A DNA stretch of 64,000 nucleotides, taken from positions 161,315,434-161,379,433 of the forward strand of contig CM076854.1 in assembly GCA_039519185.1 (NCBI GenBank). The letters run 5' to 3'. This DNA comes from Astragalus membranaceus (taxonomy: Eukaryota > Streptophyta > Magnoliopsida > Fabales > Fabaceae). The translations under genes were made by a program, and so were the position numbers. How positions within the stretch are numbered: the first letter of the stretch is position 1; each line of letters opens with the position of its first letter. Under the pieces are notes generated by a model. It was not told the origin of the DNA, did not search any database, and saw only the letters and a program-made list of their open reading frames with translations. Shown here piece by piece: positions 63,228 to 64,000 of this stretch.

Positions 63228-63951
63228 TGTTAGCCTAGAATTTCGACAAGGCTTTTGAGTGGTTAGTTAATAGGGTTTGACTCTTCATTAAAGATCATTC
63301 ATAATGCCTTCGGAAAGAAAAAGTGACATTTAAGTCATCTCAGCATGTTTTCGACAGAAGAAGTCTTCACCAATTCGACAGGGAAGAGTTTTCCACAGGA
63401 CAGTGTATTCAGGACTTCGTCAAGCAGTTATTGGCAAACAGTTGTGTCGAATTTCAAGACTACGGTTAATACAACGTAGGCAGTATGTGGCATCGAGCGT
63501 GGCACGAAATCCATCACTGGTTAATGAGACGTAGCCACGTGTCCATAGCAGTTTACATTTCAGTCATTATTTTCTGTATAAATAGTAGTTTCTACAGAGA
63601 AATCTGGTGGCAAATTATTATACCAAACACACAGTTCTGAAACTCTAACTTCCAAGTCACAGCGAAAACAGAGTAAAAGAATTATTGTACAACGTATGTG
63701 AATTTGTGCACCATTCTCTTTACATTTAATGCAATTTATTACTTTCAATACAAGTCATTTTACATTTCTGCGTTCCATTTTATTTCTTCTTTTTCTTTGA
63801 TTTCCATTTTCATGGTGAATTGTCTCCCTTTTAAAATATATTTGTTGACAAACTGCGGTGTTTAAAGGCAATTGCTTTGGAGATTTCTGGTTTAATCTCA
63901 CAAACATTTCTAATAAAACCAGTGATTGTTTGCTAAAAACACCAGCGAACA
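63228..63951 (+). repeat. 3' LTR of the Tat/Ogre-like element
   Basis: 724 bp. Differences from the 5' LTR that I noticed: TTTACATTTAATGC for TTTACATTAAATGC, and TTTATTTCTTC for TTTATTACTTC. Confidence 0.92.
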
Positions 63952-64000
63952 ACTATATACCCAATTAGTCTGACATTTTTAAACATTTTTCTGTTTAGTC

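Larger units (their letters stand above)
51654..63951 (+). mobile_element. Young Tat/Ogre-like Ty3/gypsy retrotransposon with antisense PMD gene
   Basis: 12,298 bp with a perfect 5-bp target duplication ACTAT (51649-51653, 63952-63956). Two 724-bp LTRs differ at only about two positions by eye, the youngest insertion in the window. Gag-protease and pol are in different frames. A 2-nt insertion breaks integrase near its C-terminal domain. A spliced plant-mobile-domain gene lies antisense between pol and the 3' LTR. The G-rich tract TTTTTGGGGGGCAATT ends at the 3' LTR. Confidence 0.92.

Overview
This is nuclear DNA of a flowering plant, probably a eudicot and most likely a legume. The only gene that looks like an intact host gene is a BTB/POZ-domain gene at the left edge (843-2541, minus strand). 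It has plant-type GT-AG splicing and a 12-nucleotide first coding exon. Most of the remaining DNA is transposable elements inserted into, or next to, one another.

Layout, left to right. 225-414 is a foldback MITE. 843-2541 is the BTB gene. 3241-3450 is a hAT-like MITE with an 8-bp target duplication. A LINE (L1 type) is broken into three pieces (about 3490-3900, 8941-9294, 18493-20990). A 3'-truncated Sirevirus-like Ty1/copia element (3901-8480) and a complete but pol-less Athila-like Ty3/gypsy element (9295-18492, target duplication ATGTC) interrupt it. The Athila element itself carries a 0.7-kb hAT-like MITE (14549-15232). 21088-29380 is an 8.3-kb CACTA transposon (ends CACTACAAGAAAA, target duplication TAA). 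It has no transposase but carries exon fragments of at least four unrelated host genes: TOM1-like, TKPR2-like, DNA topoisomerase II and PIN-LIKES. A 2.2-kb probable solo LTR sits in the PIN-LIKES fragment. 29745-40438 is a Tat-lineage Ty3/gypsy element in minus orientation, inserted in a small TIR element. 42558-50441 is a second CACTA element (ends CACTACTAGAATT, target duplication AAG). It also carries exon-like fragments and a 2.6-kb solo LTR of the same family as the first. 51654-63951 is a very young Tat/Ogre-like Ty3/gypsy element with almost identical 724-bp LTRs and target duplication ACTAT.

Two themes stand out. First, both CACTA elements are gene-capturing (Pack-CACTA type); the 21-29 kb element is a multi-gene chimera whose cargo exons all lie on one strand and mostly keep GT-AG splice sites. 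Second, each of the two Tat-like elements carries, between pol and its 3' LTR, a gene on the opposite strand with three predicted exons and its own TATA box. One encodes a 'putative gypsy type transposon' domain and the other a plant mobile domain (PMD). Both proteins follow the order domain, basic linker, coiled coil. Antisense ORFs of these two kinds are known from plant Ty3/gypsy elements; the shared exon plan and promoters seen here deserve a closer look.

Regulatory-looking structure inside the elements includes 14 spaced AATCGATT palindromes upstream of the Sirevirus LTR TATA box, and a family of CGCGTCGCGAC-like palindromes in the Athila LTRs and internal region. I see no rRNA, CRISPR or complete tRNA gene. 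The SINE-like tRNA head at 42650-42713 is the only RNA-derived feature. Splice sites, family names and element boundaries were read by eye; no database search was run.
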